This document shows, one piece after another, positions 30,771 through 32,552 of a stretch of 32,552 nucleotides of DNA. This stretch comes from a virus, in IMG/VR virus record IMGVR_UViG_3300025810_000039, positions 1-32,552 of that record, one strand, 5' to 3'. Both the position numbers and the translations under genes were made by a program. Within the stretch, counting starts at the first letter, position 1. Each line of letters opens with the position of its first letter. The notes below the pieces were generated by a model. It had not been told where the DNA came from, did no database searches, and was given only the letters and a program-made list of their open reading frames with translations.

Positions 30771-30974
30771 ATGCCAGTAACAGTAGAACAATTTCTTAAA
30801 TGGAAAATATTACCACGTTTAATGATGCTGGCAAGTACAGTAATGTCTTGGCGTTGTGCTGAATGGTTTATGGAACTAGATAATCCAACAGGAGCACAGT
30901 CTGCTTTTGTGTCTGTTGTCATGGGTGTTATGACTGGTGTATTCGGAATCTGGATGGGCCATGAACACAAATGA
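30771..30974 (+). CDS. Small membrane protein, holin-like
   Basis: 67 residues with a strong GGAGG site. Two hydrophobic segments, about residues 14-32 (LPRLMMLASTVMSW) and 44-62 (AFVSVVMGVMTGVFGIWMG), joined by an acidic loop. Size and topology fit a class II holin, and the next gene may be a lipoprotein, but no specific holin family is recognised. The overlap with the next gene (ATGA) suggests coupling. Confidence 0.62.
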   Translation: MPVTVEQFLKWKILPRLMMLASTVMSWRCAEWFMELDNPTGAQSAFVSVVMGVMTGVFGIWMGHEHK

Positions 30975-31153
30975 TATGGTCTCTTATTTTAACTGCTTGT
31001 ATGCAAACTAGCTGTGTGAATCAAGAAATACAGTGGTTTGAAGATAGACAAGACTGTGTAGAATTTAAACTACTACACGAAGAATTACCAAAAGATGGTA
31101 ATTGGAGCACTGTTGAATATAAATGTAAACTGCTCAATGGAGTAGAAACATGA
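30971..31153 (+). CDS. Small secreted or lipoprotein-like protein
   Basis: 60 residues. The N-terminus MIWSLILTACMQTSC contains LTAC, a lipobox-like site, though there is no basic residue before it. The mature part has Cys residues (QTSCVNQ, QDCVEF, YKCKLL) that could form disulfides. Overlaps both neighbours by ATGA. It could be a spanin-like lysis accessory or a superinfection-exclusion lipoprotein; neither is proved. Confidence 0.6.
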   Translation: MIWSLILTACMQTSCVNQEIQWFEDRQDCVEFKLLHEELPKDGNWSTVEYKCKLLNGVET

Positions 31154-31293
31154 AAAGTCCCTGTGTAAACATTTGTACTTTAGACCCTATGGGAAAATAT
31201 TGTGTTGGTTGTGGTCGTACTATAAGCCAGATAGTGGAGGCAGGTAATGCTACATATTCCATACGACCATCGAAGGAAACAAAAAAGAGTTAA
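31150..31293 (+). CDS. DUF1289-like protein
   Basis: 47 residues. MKSPCVNICTLDPMGKYCVG followed by CGRTISQI matches DUF1289, short proteins with four Cys (SPCxxxCxLD...CxGCxRT) found widely in Proteobacteria and their phages, likely metal-binding. The ATG overlaps the previous stop. This supports a proteobacterial host. Function of the family is unknown. Confidence 0.78.
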   Translation: MKSPCVNICTLDPMGKYCVGCGRTISQIVEAGNATYSIRPSKETKKS

Positions 31294-31450
31294 GCCTTAT
31301 AAAAGCCCTGTAGTAAAAAGCGGAGAAGAAGAATGTCAATTGAAAAATCAGGAGAAACCTTCTCCGGTTACAACAAACCAAAAAGAACTCCCAACCATCC
31401 CAAAAAATCCCACGCTGTCCTTGCAAGGTCGGCTGGTAAGGAAAAACTAA
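31247..31450 (+). CDS. Possible overlapping small basic protein
   Basis: 67 residues (MLHIPYDHRRKQKRVKPYKS start), with GGAGG 7 nt before the ATG. However, it overlaps the DUF1289-like gene by 47 nt and the next gene by 118 nt in different frames. The first 30 residues look protein-like; the rest is low complexity. Confidence 0.35.
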   Translation: MLHIPYDHRRKQKRVKPYKSPVVKSGEEECQLKNQEKPSPVTTNQKELPTIPKNPTLSLQGRLVRKN

Positions 31451-31611
31451 TCCGGTTCGGTGAGAAAGGCGCAAGCACTGCAGGTAAACCAAAGGCTGGT
31501 GAATCTAGACGTATGAAGATGAAACGTAAATCATTTAAAGCTAGACACGCAAAGAACATTGCACGTGGTCCTTTAAGTGCTGCTTACTGGGCAGACAAAG
31601 TAAAATGGTAG
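31333..31611 (+). CDS. Basic small phage protein
   Basis: 92 residues (GGAGAAGAAG upstream), rich in Lys and Arg. The C-terminal stretch KSFKARHAKNIARGPLSAAY followed by WADKVKW is of a type often seen in short phage genes near the portal. Probably DNA- or virion-associated; function unknown. Confidence 0.68.
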   Translation: MSIEKSGETFSGYNKPKRTPNHPKKSHAVLARSAGKEKLIRFGEKGASTAGKPKAGESRRMKMKRKSFKARHAKNIARGPLSAAYWADKVKW

Positions 31612-31620
31612 GAGAAGGAG

Positions 31621-31788
31621 ATGGCTGTTAATGAGGCAGGAAACTACACAAAACCGACCATGCGTAAAAACCTGTTTAACAAAATTAAAGCGGGTGGTAA
31701 AGGAGGTCGTCCAGGCCAATGGTCGGCTAGAAAGGCGCAGATGCTTGCTAAGCAATATAAAGCAAATGGTGGAGGCTATCGAGATTAA
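31621..31788 (+). CDS. Small basic phage protein
   Basis: 55 residues after a strong GGAGAAGGAG site. VNEAGNYTKPTMRKNLFNKI and GGRPGQWSARKAQMLAKQYK are of a kind seen in short basic proteins of marine phages next to related small genes. Function unknown. Confidence 0.68.
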   Translation: MAVNEAGNYTKPTMRKNLFNKIKAGGKGGRPGQWSARKAQMLAKQYKANGGGYRD

Positions 31789-31790
31789 AA

Positions 31791-32042
31791 ATGAGAAAGC
31801 CATCGCAAAAAAGTCTGAACAAATGGACTTCTCAGAAGTGGCGAACCAAAAGTGGTAAAAACTCTACTCAGGGTCCATTGGCTACTGGAGAGCGTTATAT
31901 GCCAGCTTCAGCTGTGGGAAGTCTCACGGCAGCAGAACACGCTGCTACCACTAGGGCTAAGAGAAAAGCTACAAAAGCAGGAAAACAATTTAGCAGACAA
32001 CCTAAAAAGGTTGCAAGCAAAGTAAAACGACATAGAGCGTAA
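31791..32042 (+). CDS. DUF5872-like basic protein
   Basis: 83 residues starting 2 bp after the previous gene. LNKWTSQKWRTKSGKNSTQG and ATGERYMPASAVGSLTAAEH match the conserved signature I associate with DUF5872 (KWTxQxWRTKSGKPS...TGERYLP). Very basic tail. Function of the family is unknown; nucleic-acid binding is plausible. Confidence 0.7.
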   Translation: MRKPSQKSLNKWTSQKWRTKSGKNSTQGPLATGERYMPASAVGSLTAAEHAATTRAKRKATKAGKQFSRQPKKVASKVKRHRA

Positions 32043-32058
32043 ACCCAGGAGTGGTAAC

Positions 32059-32199
32059 ATGTCTAGATTTATAGAAGAAACACACAAACAAAAAGAGCCT
32101 AAGAAAGCACAGGCTCCGTTGCCAAAAGCTGGCGCTTACTCTGTAAAGGAATTAGAAAAGGCTAAGCCTATTTATTCCGGTACCGGAGGGAAGAATTAA
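32059..32199 (+). CDS. Small hypothetical protein before the portal
   Basis: 46 residues (AGGAG upstream), Lys/Pro/Ala-rich (KQKEPKKAQAPLPKAGAYSV). The stop overlaps the portal ATG as TAATG, suggesting coupled translation. Probably disordered; function unknown. Confidence 0.62.
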   Translation: MSRFIEETHKQKEPKKAQAPLPKAGAYSVKELEKAKPIYSGTGGKN

Positions 32200-32552
32200 T
32201 GGATAAACCCCACGGTTATAAAGAAGTTGTTAGTGATGAGCAACTTGTCAATCTTGTTGAGTCGGGTATACAAAACTCAACTGGTGATTGGTTAAACTCA
32301 TCAGAACTAGCAAGAGAGCGACTAAAAGCAACGTATGAATATGCAGGTGTTGCCGACTTTCACCTAGCACCACAAGGTGTTAGTTCTATTGTCGATACAT
32401 CAACTACTGAAGTTGTTGAAGCATATACTGCAGTATTGTCTGATTTGTTTCTTAGTAATCAGAAGTTAGCACGAATGATACCCTATGATGCAACCCCTGG
32501 GGCTATCCAGGCAGCAAAGGATGCATCAGATCTAGTCAACTACTGTCTATTT
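32199..32552 (+). CDS. Portal protein, N-terminal part (cut by window end)
   Basis: 118 residues with no stop before the window edge. The stretch LAPQGVSSIVDTSTTEVVEA followed by YTAVLSDLFLSNQKLARMIP is typical of the N-terminus of podovirus portals of the large P22-like kind (about 600-700 residues when whole). The portal is the dodecameric ring through which TerL packages DNA. It follows the small-gene run after TerL, the expected order. Confidence 0.78.
   Translation, partial: MDKPHGYKEVVSDEQLVNLVESGIQNSTGDWLNSSELARERLKATYEYAGVADFHLAPQGVSSIVDTSTTEVVEAYTAVLSDLFLSNQKLARMIPYDATPGAIQAAKDASDLVNYCLF

Overview
The window looks like most of the genome of a T7-like marine podovirus. It is AT-rich and densely packed. 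The genes are a family A DNA polymerase, a primase-helicase, a single-subunit RNA polymerase, a 5'-3' exonuclease, ThyX, a MazG-like protein, TerL, a portal start and three very large ejection-type proteins. An alphaproteobacterial marine host is plausible from this gene set but nothing in the sequence proves it. The window opens on an ATG and ends inside the portal gene. The rest of the head and tail genes (portal C-terminus, scaffold, capsid, tail tube, fibres) probably lie outside it, so this is likely one arbitrary opening of a circular or permuted assembly.

Layout. (1) 1-11443, rightward: three giant virion/ejection proteins. The first carries a GH24 lysozyme domain, the second an SNase-like domain, and the third the full motif set of a single-subunit RNA polymerase. 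A bidirectional terminator (11457-11499) separates them from the next block. (2) 21196-11498, leftward: nucleotide metabolism, replication and transcription genes (MazG-like, DUF3310-like, HNH, DNA polymerase, exonuclease, RusA-like, primase-helicase, ThyX, T7-like RNA polymerase). (3) 21304-21708, rightward: a probable small terminase, isolated between leftward blocks, followed by a bidirectional terminator (21778-21813). (4) 28076-21816, leftward: about two dozen very small, often overlapping genes, including five micro membrane proteins, a DUF4258-like protein and a probable ssDNA-binding protein. (5) 28077-28640: a non-coding hub with promoters and inverted repeats. (6) 28641-32552, rightward: TerL, small membrane/lipoprotein-like and basic proteins, then the portal N-terminus.

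Regulation. Three repeated non-coding elements are visible. One is a 15-base perfect repeat (CTATAAGGGGTATAT, 5 copies) that resembles a T7-type promoter core. The second is a hairpin with an invariant loop, co-varying stems and a conserved downstream motif (3 copies, all facing leftward genes). The third is a leader element (CTGCTCTCTTCA on the minus strand, 4 copies). Together with the polymerase motifs in the third virion protein, they suggest a two-polymerase programme. An injected N4-like virion polymerase would start the leftward early genes, possibly at the hairpins, and the newly made T7-like polymerase would then use the 15-base promoters. The motifs and repeats are seen directly; the programme is inference.

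Two tandem duplications (60 bp and 98 bp) hit coding genes. The 98-bp one cuts the acidic tail off the probable ssDNA-binding protein; it may be real or an assembly artefact.
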